From an uncultured Flaviramulus sp. (lineage in GTDB: Bacteria > Bacteroidota > Bacteroidia > Flavobacteriales > Flavobacteriaceae), in assembly GCA_947501105.1 (NCBI GenBank), contig CANMUP010000002.1, positions 682,001 to 746,000 of the forward strand: DNA of 64,000 bases. The letters are read 5' to 3'. Each line of letters begins with the position of its first letter. The first letter of the stretch is position 1. Positions 1 through 8,002 of this stretch are shown in pieces. The notes beneath the pieces were generated by a model. That model made no database searches. It was not told where the DNA came from and worked only from the letters and a program-made list of their open reading frames with translations. A program made the translations under genes and the position numbers.

Positions 1-304
1 CTGCAATTAAATTTGAAGCTAAATTTTGAGCCTCATCATAAATTATTGTTATTGGTTTTTCTGAGATTTCAATAATACTATATGCAGCTTTAGGTATTGT
101 TTTTACATATTTTTTAAGCATTCTGTCATCGGTTACCAAACAGATTAATGCTTTACTGTCTTCTCGCTGTTTTAGTTTGTAAACTTTTTTTACAGCTTCA
201 GGGTTTGATGCATCACAACCAATACCCCAAACGGTATCGGTTGGGTAAAGTATTAGTCCTCCTTTTTTAAGTACTTGTAGTGCATTATTAATTTCAGAGT
301 ACAT
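1..304 (-). CDS. tsaC: L-threonylcarbamoyladenylate synthase (Sua5/YrdC/TsaC family), C-terminal part beyond window
   Basis: Makes threonylcarbamoyl-AMP from threonine, bicarbonate and ATP, the first step of the t6A37 modification of ANN-decoding tRNAs. I translated the minus strand from the ATG at 304-302. The protein begins MYSEINNALQVLKKGGLILY and continues with PTDTVWGIGCDASNPEAV, the YrdC signature (K..G..ILYPTDTVWGIGCD), then YKLKQREDSKALICLV, a near-perfect match to the conserved K.R...KPL. substrate-binding segment. The frame stays open for 101 codons to the window edge, so about half of a single-domain protein is missing. It lies 8 bp downstream of the methyltransferase gene on the same strand and is probably co-transcribed with it. 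The family call is secure; whether a C-terminal Sua5 domain follows cannot be seen. Confidence 0.9.
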   Translation of the reverse strand, partial: MYSEINNALQVLKKGGLILYPTDTVWGIGCDASNPEAVKKVYKLKQREDSKALICLVTDDRMLKKYVKTIPKAAYSIIEISEKPITIIYDEAQNLASNLIA

Positions 305-312
305 AAAAATTT

Positions 313-984
313 CTATGAAATGCTTTCTTCTTTTACTAATAAAACTTGATACGCATCAATTAAAACTTTCCAATTTTTTTTAAGCATATATTCTATAACA
401 GTTTTGCCTTTGCCTCCTCCTGGTAAACCACAATCATCTATAAGAACTATAGAGTTTTTATGTAGCTTATCTTCAATGATTTTAAACTCCTTTAAATGAT
501 GTTCCTGACTTTTGGTTTGAATTTCTTTATCTGTTTTGGAGTAATCGTAGCTATCTAAATATAAGAAATCTACGGATTGATTAAACGTTTTAAGAAACAC
601 CAATGAATCATTTAAATGCACTGTAACCACATCATTTAAGTTTTGATTATCAACTTCGCTTTGCGACCCTTTTACAGAGTCTTCGCTAATATCAACAGAG
701 TGCATTTGTGCTCCATTTTGTTTTGCCCACTTGCCAAAAACAATTGTTGCAGCACCATCTCCTTTAGTGGCTTTTAAGCCTTCTCTTGAGGTTCCTGTTT
801 CAATAATAACTTTTGCATTTCTTTGTTCAAGTAATTTTAATGTTTTTGAAAAAGTAATTCTTCGCCTTCTAAAATTATACTTAAAAGGCATAAATGGATA
901 TAATGATTTATGCTTTGCGAATTTTATGGAATAGTGTATTAACACTGCTAATAAAATAACAGCAATAATTATTTTTAAAAACAT
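313..984 (-). CDS. membrane-anchored class I SAM methyltransferase-like protein
   Basis: 223 residues. Residues 1-20 form one hydrophobic N-terminal helix (MFLKIIIAVILLAVLIHYSI), probably a membrane anchor. A Rossmann-like core follows: VIIETGTSREG at about 59-69 is motif I (SAM glycine loop), MHSVDIS about 94-100 carries the acidic ribose-binding residue, VDFLYLDSYDY about 138-148 is motif IV, and SIVLIDDCGLPGGGKGK about 178-194 is a typical post-motif of the Methyltransf_24-like group. These proteins often sit in envelope glycan clusters; the acceptor is unknown. It is divergent from the FkbM-type methyltransferase gene at 1100 across a 115-bp spacer and runs on towards tsaC. The methyltransferase fold is likely; the substrate cannot be read from the sequence. 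Confidence 0.7.
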   Translation of the reverse strand: MFLKIIIAVILLAVLIHYSIKFAKHKSLYPFMPFKYNFRRRRITFSKTLKLLEQRNAKVIIETGTSREGLKATKGDGAATIVFGKWAKQNGAQMHSVDISEDSVKGSQSEVDNQNLNDVVTVHLNDSLVFLKTFNQSVDFLYLDSYDYSKTDKEIQTKSQEHHLKEFKIIEDKLHKNSIVLIDDCGLPGGGKGKTVIEYMLKKNWKVLIDAYQVLLVKEESIS

Positions 985-1068
985 TATGTAATATTTTAAT
1001 GGTTACAGGCAAATTTAGGATTTACTTTTTAAATGAAACAGATTACTTTTTAAATAAAGTTTAATTAA

Positions 1069-1076
1069 TACATTTG
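1069..1076 (+). promoter_or_regulatory. candidate -7 promoter box upstream of the FkbM-type gene
   Basis: TACATTTG matches the Bacteroidetes sigma-A -7 consensus TAnnTTTG and ends 23 nt before the ATG at 1100. No convincing TTG -33 element lies at the usual distance, so this is a one-box call. Confidence 0.4.
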
Positions 1077-1099
1077 TTTAAATAATTTTAAGAGGTAGA

Positions 1100-1948
1100 A
1101 TGAGCAAGAAAATTAAGTATTCGTTTTTAAAGTTTAAATCTTCGTTAAGAAAAAAACTTTTAGGAAAATATGCTATTGGTGTTATTTATGAAACAAAAAA
1201 CGGAAAGATAACAGCTCCAATTGATGATCTTGCAGTTGGAAAAAAACTTGGACATAAAGGTGAGTACGATATGTCTGAAGTAAATACCATTAAAGATTTT
1301 ATAAAGCCTTCAGATACACTATATGTTGTTGGTGTGCATTGGGGAACGTTACTTATCCCGCTTTCTAAATACTGTAAAAATGTTGTTGGTTATGAAGCTA
1401 ATCCTAAGACATTTTATTTTTTAGAAACTAATGTGCTAATTAATAAAATAAAGAATGTTAAACTGTTTAATAATGCGGCAGGAGATTCTTCAAGAAAGGT
1501 AAAGTTTTATACAAGTAATATTAATTCTGGTGGAAGTAAAATAAAACCTGAAATTGATAAACTCATGTATACATTTGATAACCCCGATGTTATAGAAGTA
1601 GATATGGTAAGTGTAGATGAGCATGTTAATGCAAATAATTTGCCTGAAGCTCAAGGGATAATTATGGATATTGAAGGTGCAGAATATTATGCTTTGAAAG
1701 GGATGACAGAAACATTAAAAGCTAGTGCCTTTCTATATATTGAGTATGTGCCACACCATTTAGAAAATGTGTCAAACACAAGCAATGAAGTCTTTTTTGA
1801 TTTGATAACTCCGTATTTTAATACAGTGAAATTTATGGATGATAAATCGAAAGTTTTTAATGTTAACACAGATAAAGAAAGCTTCTTGTCTTATGTTAAT
1901 GTATTAAAAGAAACTGGAAAATCTGATAATTTACTATTTACCAAATAG
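1100..1948 (+). CDS. FkbM family methyltransferase
   Basis: 282 residues, no signal peptide. FkbM proteins are SAM-dependent O-methyltransferases, many of which act on sugars of capsule, O-antigen or glycolipids. The SAM-binding core runs from about residue 70: DTLYVVGVHWGTLLIPLSKY (motif I, with VG.HWG in place of the usual vGan.G), VVGYEANP about 99-106 with the acidic residue that holds the SAM ribose, and NVKLFNNAAGD about 121-131. Near residue 190, QGIIMDIEGAEYYALKGM is the diagnostic FkbM DIEG.E...L.G block. The last 15 bases overlap the end of the convergent GT4 gene. Its position among glycosyltransferase genes supports methylation of a surface glycan. The family is secure, the acceptor unknown. 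Confidence 0.85.
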   Translation: MSKKIKYSFLKFKSSLRKKLLGKYAIGVIYETKNGKITAPIDDLAVGKKLGHKGEYDMSEVNTIKDFIKPSDTLYVVGVHWGTLLIPLSKYCKNVVGYEANPKTFYFLETNVLINKIKNVKLFNNAAGDSSRKVKFYTSNINSGGSKIKPEIDKLMYTFDNPDVIEVDMVSVDEHVNANNLPEAQGIIMDIEGAEYYALKGMTETLKASAFLYIEYVPHHLENVSNTSNEVFFDLITPYFNTVKFMDDKSKVFNVNTDKESFLSYVNVLKETGKSDNLLFTK

Positions 1949-3010
1949 AATGCTTTTATAAACTTCTACATATTGTTTTGCAGCTTCATTCCAGCTAAAA
2001 CTTTTAGCGTGGTCAATATAGTTTTGAGATAAAACAGCTTTATTTTTATTAAAAACCTGTAAACCATTTTTTAAAATATCTGCCATATAGTTAGGGTCGT
2101 AATGATTCCAATAAAAAGCATGTTCTCCTCCAATTTCTGGCAGCGACGTGTTGTTTGACAAAAAAACAGGCTTCCCAAAACGCATAGCTTCAATTGGCGG
2201 AATTCCGAAACCTTCGCGCAATGACGGAAACACAAACGCTTCACAATTTTGTAAATAATACTGCTTGTCTAACTCAGATATTTTACCCGTAATTATCACA
2301 CGGTTTTCTAGTTTTTGTTCTTTAATTGTGTCTTGTAAAATACTATTTGCATAAGCGGTATTATTGTTACCAGAAAGCACTAAATTATATTCGGGTAAAA
2401 CTGCTAACATTTTAACTAAAGCATGGAAATTTTTACGTTCGGTAAATTCGCCAATACTAAATAAATACGGTTTTTTTGAAGTTTGCTTAGGTGTGTAGTT
2501 TTTAGGAATTTGTATGTCAACAATCGGGTTTCCATTATAAATTACATATTCAGGAACATTTGGCACTTTAAAATGCTGATGTGTTGATTGCTTAGCATAT
2601 TCTGAAATATAAGTAATAGCATCGCTTCTGTTAAGCTTATTTTGAAACCTGATATTAATTTCATGATTTAAATCATTCGATACTTCATCAATAAAATTTA
2701 CATCGTGCACAGTAAGTAAGTACGGAATATTATGGTAAGGTTCAATTTTAATATTCTGATTTAAACAATGCCATAAATCATACTTTTTCCTAATTTTAAA
2801 GGCATTATAGCGTCTTAACGAAAAGTATTTTTTGTAGTTGAAATAGGTGTTAAATTCTGACTTTAAAGCATCAGTATCTTTAGCATGTAGAGTTATTTTA
2901 AAACCTTCTATATTAGCATTGTATAGCCCTTTTATTAAATGATAATTAAACTGACCAAAACCAAAATGTTGGTTTTTTATATTGTGAGATTCTAAAAAAA
3001 TGTTATGCAT
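1934..3010 (-). CDS. glycosyltransferase family 4
   Basis: 358 residues of a GT-B glycosyltransferase. The N-terminal half (QHFGFGQFNYHLIKGL, then LTVHDVNF and DAITYISEYAKQ near 99 and 134) has the typical acceptor-domain pattern of WbaZ/mannosyltransferase-like GT4 enzymes. The C-terminal half holds LFSIGEFTERKNFHALVKML (the S.G.....KN nucleotide-binding loop) and near residue 260 EAFVFPSLREGFGIPPIEAM, the GT4 E-x7-E block, followed by GKPVFLSNNTSLPEIGG. It would transfer a sugar from a nucleotide donor at the inner face of the membrane during surface glycan assembly. It converges with the FkbM-type gene and overlaps it by 15 bp. The family call is firm; the sugar specificity is not. Confidence 0.88.
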   Translation of the reverse strand: MHNIFLESHNIKNQHFGFGQFNYHLIKGLYNANIEGFKITLHAKDTDALKSEFNTYFNYKKYFSLRRYNAFKIRKKYDLWHCLNQNIKIEPYHNIPYLLTVHDVNFIDEVSNDLNHEINIRFQNKLNRSDAITYISEYAKQSTHQHFKVPNVPEYVIYNGNPIVDIQIPKNYTPKQTSKKPYLFSIGEFTERKNFHALVKMLAVLPEYNLVLSGNNNTAYANSILQDTIKEQKLENRVIITGKISELDKQYYLQNCEAFVFPSLREGFGIPPIEAMRFGKPVFLSNNTSLPEIGGEHAFYWNHYDPNYMADILKNGLQVFNKNKAVLSQNYIDHAKSFSWNEAAKQYVEVYKSILFGK

Positions 3011-3117
3011 ACTTCTATTTTTGTATCGTAAAAATATAAAAACGAAATAGCTGAAACTATTAAACTGAGTCTTTATTTTTTTATGTTTATTTGCATTTAA
3101 TTGATGTTGTTGTTTTT

Positions 3118-3882
3118 ATGAAAAAAGTAATACATAAAAAGTTTGAAGATAATAATGCCTTTTTTGATGATATTATTATCAATTTTGATTCAAAAGGCGA
3201 AAACTTTGGTAATCAAGATAGAAATTCTTTAAAATTATTTCAATTAGATAATAAAACGATTAATGTTAAATCGTTTAGAGTTCCTAACCTCGTTAATCAA
3301 ATAGCTTATCGTTTTTTAAGAAAAAGTAAAGCGCAACGATCTTTTGAGTATGCAAATAGGCTTATTAGTTTAAATGTTAGAACTCCACAACCCATAGCGT
3401 ATTATGAGTTTAAAACCCCGTTCTTATTCAAAAAAAGCTATTATATAAGCGAACAGATTGATTGCGATTATACTTATAGGGAGTTAACAACAGATTTTAA
3501 TATTCCTAACTACGATTCTGTTTTAAGAGCTTTTACAAAATTCACTTTTGACTTACACGAAAAGGGTATTCATTTTTTAGACCACTCACCAGGAAATACA
3601 TTAATAAAAAAATCTGGTAATGGATATGATTTTTATTTGGTTGATTTAAACCGAATGGAATTTAAAACTTTAGATTTTGAAACCCGAATAAAAAATTTTT
3701 CAAAATTAACTATTCATAAATCTATGGTTGAGGTTATGAGTGATGAATATGCAAAATGCTCTGGAAAAAATTACACCACTATTTTTAATTTAATGTGGAA
3801 AGAAACTGAAGCTTTTCAAGAAAAATACCATCGTAAAATACGCTTAAAAAAGAAACTAAAATTTTGGAAATCAACCAGCTAG
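3118..3882 (+). CDS. lipopolysaccharide kinase (WaaP/KdkA-like) family protein
   Basis: 254 residues from the ATG at 3118. An upstream TTG at 3091 would add nine residues (LHLIDVVVF), but ATG is preferred. WaaP-like proteins are small kinase-fold enzymes that phosphorylate Kdo or heptose in the LPS core. Visible features are KTINVKSFRVPNLVNQIAYR (the beta3 lysine region), KSKAQRSFEYANRLISLNVRTPQPIAY (an alphaC-like segment with the glutamate, typical of KdkA-type proteins), then LHEKGIHFLDHSPGNTLI about 152-169 (catalytic loop with HxDxxxxN-like spacing, here FLDHSPGN) and YDFYLVDLNRMEF (metal-binding VDxN replacing DFG). It overlaps the convergent GT2 gene by 12 bp. In this context a Kdo/core kinase role is likely. 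Confidence 0.75.
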   Translation: MKKVIHKKFEDNNAFFDDIIINFDSKGENFGNQDRNSLKLFQLDNKTINVKSFRVPNLVNQIAYRFLRKSKAQRSFEYANRLISLNVRTPQPIAYYEFKTPFLFKKSYYISEQIDCDYTYRELTTDFNIPNYDSVLRAFTKFTFDLHEKGIHFLDHSPGNTLIKKSGNGYDFYLVDLNRMEFKTLDFETRIKNFSKLTIHKSMVEVMSDEYAKCSGKNYTTIFNLMWKETEAFQEKYHRKIRLKKKLKFWKSTS

Positions 3883-4629
3883 TTTTTTTAGTTCTTTGTA
3901 TCTATAATATACACCATAAGCACTTAAGTAGCAAATCTGTAAGCCTTCTTTCCCGTCTAAAAAACCAAATCTAAAAATATAGTTTACAATAAACTTATAA
4001 ATGGGTCTAAAAATAAAATGCAAAGCATTTGCTTTTTTACCTTTTTGATATAACTCTTGAGCTTTAAGGCTAGCATAATGCTCCATTTTAGTCTTATAAT
4101 GCTTAGCACTATTAAAGCAATAGTGCAGCATATTGTTTTTTAAGATGCCATTTTCGCCATCTATTTGTGGCATTTCATGTACTATTTTATCTTTAATATA
4201 TTTCACATTATCCTTTTTAAATAGGCGATAAGTAGTATCGGTTTGAAAGCCACTAAAACGTATTCTTTTTTTCTTAAAGTAATATAATCGTCTAACCATA
4301 AAAGCAACTGTGGTTGTTGGCTTATCGATTGTTGTAATAATTTCGTCCTTTAATTTATCGGTTATACGTTCATCAGCATCTATAAACAAAATCCAATCAT
4401 GCGTAGCTTGTTGTATTGCAAAGTTTCTCTGATCTGCAAAATTTATAAACTCACGTTGAAATGTAGTAACTTGTTTAAACTTAGATAATATTTCAACTGT
4501 CCCATCGGTACTAAAAGAATCTACAACTATAATTTCATCAGCAAAACTTATATTATTAATAACTTCCTCAATATGATTTACCTCGTTGTAGGTAATTATT
4601 AAAACAGATATTTTTTTAGAATCCTTCAA
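3871..4629 (-). CDS. glycosyltransferase family 2 (LPS core WaaE/KdtX-like)
   Basis: 252 residues of a GT-A glycosyltransferase. The order is ISVLIITYNEVNHIEEVINN at about 7-26 (first nucleotide-binding strand), ADEIIVVDSFSTDGT about 30-44, FADQRNFAIQQATHDWILF about 62-80, and FIDADERI about 80-87, where DAD is the metal-binding DxD motif. The FADQRNFAI block followed by DWILFIDADE is characteristic of the WaaE-like beta-1,4-glucosyltransferase group. The C-terminal basic/hydrophobic part (FIFRPIYKFIVNYIFRFGFLDGKEGL) is also typical of that group and probably docks on the membrane. It ends inside the WaaP-like gene (12 bp, convergent) and lies 25 bp downstream of glf on the same strand, so glf and this gene may form one transcript. 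Confidence 0.87.
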   Translation of the reverse strand: MKDSKKISVLIITYNEVNHIEEVINNISFADEIIVVDSFSTDGTVEILSKFKQVTTFQREFINFADQRNFAIQQATHDWILFIDADERITDKLKDEIITTIDKPTTTVAFMVRRLYYFKKKRIRFSGFQTDTTYRLFKKDNVKYIKDKIVHEMPQIDGENGILKNNMLHYCFNSAKHYKTKMEHYASLKAQELYQKGKKANALHFIFRPIYKFIVNYIFRFGFLDGKEGLQICYLSAYGVYYRYKELKKLAG

Positions 4630-4654
4630 TTTTAAAGAGTAGATTTTTAAAGTT

Positions 4655-5761
4655 TTATTGATTAAGTTCTTTTTTGACTTTTTGTAATGCTGATGCTATT
4701 ATTTGGTGCATATCGTAATATTTATATTCAGCTAGTCTGCCACCAAAAATAATATTAGACTCTTGTAATGACAATGCTTTATATTGCTGATACTTATTTT
4801 GGTTCTCTTCATTATTAATAGGGTAGTAGGCTTCTTTTTCTTTAGTCCATTCTTCCGAAAACTCTTTAGTTATAACAGTATGGTTTTGTTTGCCAAATTC
4901 AAAGTGTTTGTGTTCAATAATTCGGGTATAAGGAATATCACCATCATTATAATTTACTACTGCGTTTCCTTGATGATTTTCTTTTTCTAATCTAGTGTTT
5001 TCAAATCGTAGCGATCTATATTCTAAATTTCCATACTTATAATCAAAGAATTCATCAATTTTTCCAGTGTAGACTATTTTTGATACTAAAGCAGTTAATT
5101 CATCTTTATTTTCAAAAAAATCAATATTGGTTTTTGTTTCAATGCCATCAAGTAAACCATCAATTATTTTGTTGTAACCGCCAACAGGTATGCCTTGATA
5201 TTTATCGTTAAAATAATTGTTGTTAAACGTATAACGAACGGGTAACCGCTTAATAATAAAAGCAGGAAGATCTGTTGCTTTTTTGCCCCATTGTTTTTCG
5301 GTATATTCTTTAATTAAGGTTTCGTAAACATCTTTACCAATTAATGACAAGGCCTGTTCTTCTAAGTTTTTAGGCTTCTCGTAACCGTATTCTTTTATCT
5401 GATTTTCTATAATGGTTTTAGCTTCATCTGGTGTTTTTGTACCCCATAATTGATAAAACGTATTCATATTAAAAGGCAAATTGTATAATTTCCCTTTTGA
5501 AATAGAAACAGGAGAATTTATATAATTATTAAATTCTGCAAACTGATTTACATAATCCCAAATCTGCTTATCGTTAGTATGAAATATATGCGCACCATAT
5601 TTATGCACATTAATACCATCAATATTTTCGCAGTAAACATTACCTCCAACATGCGCTCTTTTGTCTATTACAAGGCACTTTTTTCCAGCCTTGGTGGCTT
5701 CGTGTGCAAATACGCATCCAAATAATCCTGCTCCAACAATTAAATAATCATACTTTTGCAT
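4655..5761 (-). CDS. glf: UDP-galactopyranose mutase
   Basis: Interconverts UDP-galactopyranose and UDP-galactofuranose, supplying Galf for surface glycans. 368 residues is the usual bacterial length. The N-terminus YDYLIVGAGLFGCVFAHEA is the FAD-binding beta-alpha-beta fold (GAGLFG). It is followed by KKCLVIDKRAHVGGNVY (second FAD strand, with the RxHVGGN signature) and VHKYGAHIFHT (active-site block with GAHIFHT). PVRYTFNNNYFNDKYQGIPVGGY near 175-197 is the UDP-binding region, and IIFGGRLAEYKYYDMHQIIASAL at the C-terminus closes the FAD site (GRLAEYKYYDM). It is divergent from the galactofuranosyltransferase-like gene at 5822 across a 60-bp spacer, which strengthens the Galf assignment of both. 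Confidence 0.97.
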   Translation of the reverse strand: MQKYDYLIVGAGLFGCVFAHEATKAGKKCLVIDKRAHVGGNVYCENIDGINVHKYGAHIFHTNDKQIWDYVNQFAEFNNYINSPVSISKGKLYNLPFNMNTFYQLWGTKTPDEAKTIIENQIKEYGYEKPKNLEEQALSLIGKDVYETLIKEYTEKQWGKKATDLPAFIIKRLPVRYTFNNNYFNDKYQGIPVGGYNKIIDGLLDGIETKTNIDFFENKDELTALVSKIVYTGKIDEFFDYKYGNLEYRSLRFENTRLEKENHQGNAVVNYNDGDIPYTRIIEHKHFEFGKQNHTVITKEFSEEWTKEKEAYYPINNEENQNKYQQYKALSLQESNIIFGGRLAEYKYYDMHQIIASALQKVKKELNQ

Positions 5762-5821
5762 ACTTTTATATTTTTAACAAAACTAGAATATTAATTTCCT
5801 TAAAAAAATTTTTCAGCCTAT

Positions 5822-6865
5822 ATGTATTACATTTCTAGAAATTACAAGTCTTTATTTAATGCCGCAGGAAAAGCAAAAACTGATTGTGAAATCACATTAC
5901 AAAATTTAGGATTTAAAAATTTAGGATTTAAGCAATCGTCTATCCCAAGTTCGGCTATTGGAACTATAAAGAATTTTTTTGGAATTACGATGGCTTTGTT
6001 AAGATTGCCATTTAAGTCTGTTATATGCACGCAATATCCAAACAATAAATTCAGAAAATTAATACTGTTTTTTGCAAAATTAAAGCGCTGTAAAATTATA
6101 ACAATAGTTCATGATGTTAGAAGCTTAAAAGGAAGAACTAAAGATGTTGAAAAGGAGTTATCTAAAATTGTATGCTCAGATGTTATTATTGTGCATAACG
6201 AATCTATGAAACAATGGTTTTTAGAGCAAAACACTAAAATACCCATAGTCGTTTTAGGTATTTTTGATTATGTTTCTGAAGAGAAACCTACTCAAAATAA
6301 AGAAATAGCTAAAAAAGAAATTTATAGTATTGCTTATGCTGGTGGTTTTGGAGAAGGGAAAAATGCTTACATTTTCGATTTTGATATTTTGGAGCACAGC
6401 AAGTATAACTTAAAACTTTATGGTATTGGTTTTGATGCCAGTAAGCGAAAGATAAATGAAAAGGATTCTGCTATTTTTTACCAAGGTGCTTTCCCCTCTG
6501 ATCAGATTGCATATAAAATAGAAGCAGATTTTGGATTGGTTTGGGATGGTATTTCTACCGAATCTTGCAGTGGTGATTTAGGGTTGTATTTAAAATATAA
6601 CAATCCACATAAAACTTCATTATACCTATTATGTGGACTTCCGGTTATTGTTTGGGACCAAGCTGCCATTGCTACTTTTATTGTTGAAAACAATCTAGGA
6701 ATTACGGTTTCTAATCTAAAAGATTTAAACAATATTTTAGAAAAACTATCTGAAGATGCTTATAAAGCAATGAAATCTAATGTTTTAAAAGTACAAGAAA
6801 AAGTAATGAAAGGGCAATTTGTTGAAATAGCCGTAAAGAAAGCTTTAAAAATTTTGGATAACTAA
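5822..6865 (+). CDS. probable galactofuranosyltransferase (WbbI-like GT-B glycosyltransferase)
   Basis: 347 residues, no signal peptide. The sequence has the layout of WbbI-type beta-1,6-galactofuranosyltransferases: MYYISRNYKSLFNAAGKAKTD at the start, CKIITIVHDVRSL about 81-93 with the conserved HDV, SDVIIVHNESMKQWF about 111-125, YSIAYAGGFGEGKNAYI opening the C-terminal donor domain, and near 233-262 DFGLVWDGIS followed by YLKYNNPHKTSLYLLCGLPVIVWD, the diagnostic NPHK.S.YL..G.PVI.W donor-binding block. It lies next to glf in divergent orientation, which provides the UDP-Galf donor. The last 4 bp overlap the convergent GT9 gene. The specificity is inferred from these motifs and the neighbour. 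Confidence 0.72.
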   Translation: MYYISRNYKSLFNAAGKAKTDCEITLQNLGFKNLGFKQSSIPSSAIGTIKNFFGITMALLRLPFKSVICTQYPNNKFRKLILFFAKLKRCKIITIVHDVRSLKGRTKDVEKELSKIVCSDVIIVHNESMKQWFLEQNTKIPIVVLGIFDYVSEEKPTQNKEIAKKEIYSIAYAGGFGEGKNAYIFDFDILEHSKYNLKLYGIGFDASKRKINEKDSAIFYQGAFPSDQIAYKIEADFGLVWDGISTESCSGDLGLYLKYNNPHKTSLYLLCGLPVIVWDQAAIATFIVENNLGITVSNLKDLNNILEKLSEDAYKAMKSNVLKVQEKVMKGQFVEIAVKKALKILDN

Positions 6866-7908
6866 TGGCTTAAAAAACCTTCTAGTTTATCAATATATAA
6901 ACTAGGCTTAAACTGATCATATAATGTTGAAGCTTCTTTTTTATACTTCTTTTCATGTTTAGTATAAAGCTCAGGTTTATAATCTTTTAAATGTACACTA
7001 ACATTGTTTTCATCTTCAAAAAGATTCCACGAAGCTTTGTCAATCCAAGGAGAATATATTGCAAATGTTCTAATCCCTAGCGCTTTCGCCATGTTTATAG
7101 CACCACCTTCATTACCAATTAAAGCATTGCAATAATGCGTTATTGCTAAAAATTCTCTTAGACTTTTTCCAAAAACATTAAATTTTATGTGTTTTTTAGT
7201 TTCGGAATTGCATAAATTTAAAATAGCTTTAGCTTGTTCTTCTTGTTTTGGTATATAATTAAATAGAATTTGCCCTTGAGTTTTCTCAACAATAGCATCA
7301 ATAACTTTAGCCATATAAGGAAATGGATAAGTTTTATTATCACCACTACCCAAAACACTAATCATAAACAGGGGTTTGCTTAAGTCTACATTATGTTTTT
7401 CTAAAAACAACTTACTATTTATAATTTCACTTTCAGACAAGTATATTTTTGGTTTAATAGAATTTATTTCTATTCCTAGAGGTTGTAATAATTGCAATCT
7501 GTTAAAAATAGCTAAACCATCTTTTTCGTTAGTATTTTGTTGCCTTTTTATATTATGGTGGTAAAGTAGGGTACTATAGTGTTTATGATATGAAATTTTA
7601 GTTTTAGCATTAGAAAATACTGTAATTAAATTACTGGAAAGCTTTGAATATACGTCAATAATAATATCGTAGTTACTTTTTTTAACAGCTTTTGCAAGTT
7701 TTAAAAGGATTCGTTTGCTTGATTCTGCTTCTTTTGTGAAAAATATATAATTATCAATAAAAGGATTATGTTCTACAACAGGAAAAGTATGCTCGTTAAT
7801 TAAATAATCTAGTTGAGCGTTTGGGTATTTAGCGCGAAGTGCCTCAAACAGAATACTGCTTGTAAGTACATCACCAATCATTTTTTGTTGTATTACTAAA
7901 ATCTTCAT
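6862..7908 (-). CDS. glycosyltransferase family 9 (heptosyltransferase-like)
   Basis: 348 residues. GT9 enzymes such as WaaC and WaaF add heptose from ADP-heptose to the LPS inner core. MKILVIQQKMIGDVLTSSIL is the family's N-terminal block (G-D near residue 12). It is followed by LRAKYPNAQLDYLINE, NYDIIIDVYSKLSSNLIT about 79-96, and the C-terminal donor site with FMISVLGSGDNKTYPFPYMAKV about 181-202 and ALIGNEGGAINMAKALGIRTFAIYSP about 263-288, where NEGG replaces the common DTG. It sits at the end of the glycan block, 94 bp downstream of dapD on the same strand with a candidate terminator between them. The family is secure; heptose specificity is inference because several GT9 enzymes use other sugars. 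Confidence 0.85.
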   Translation of the reverse strand: MKILVIQQKMIGDVLTSSILFEALRAKYPNAQLDYLINEHTFPVVEHNPFIDNYIFFTKEAESSKRILLKLAKAVKKSNYDIIIDVYSKLSSNLITVFSNAKTKISYHKHYSTLLYHHNIKRQQNTNEKDGLAIFNRLQLLQPLGIEINSIKPKIYLSESEIINSKLFLEKHNVDLSKPLFMISVLGSGDNKTYPFPYMAKVIDAIVEKTQGQILFNYIPKQEEQAKAILNLCNSETKKHIKFNVFGKSLREFLAITHYCNALIGNEGGAINMAKALGIRTFAIYSPWIDKASWNLFEDENNVSVHLKDYKPELYTKHEKKYKKEASTLYDQFKPSLYIDKLEGFLSH

Positions 7909-7932
7909 TCAAAAATCAAATTACAAATAAAA

Positions 7933-7980
7933 AATCCCAAATTCCAATTAAGATATTATAAAATAATGGAATTCAGGATT
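7933..7980 (-). terminator. imperfect inverted repeat, probable terminator of dapD
   Basis: Two 14-nt arms (7933-7946 and 7967-7980) are complementary at 12 of 14 positions around a 20-nt AT-rich loop. Read on the minus strand, the second arm runs into six Ts. It lies just past the dapD stop codon. Dyads of this GGAATT/GGGATT type are common between flavobacterial genes, so it may also be a member of a dispersed repeat family. Confidence 0.45.
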
Positions 7981-8002
7981 CAAAATGTATAAGTAAATAG
8001 CT

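Noticed and set aside
3091-3117. TTG-initiated extension of the WaaP-like protein.
   Set aside because: ATG at 3118 gives the normal start, and the extra nine residues add nothing recognisable.
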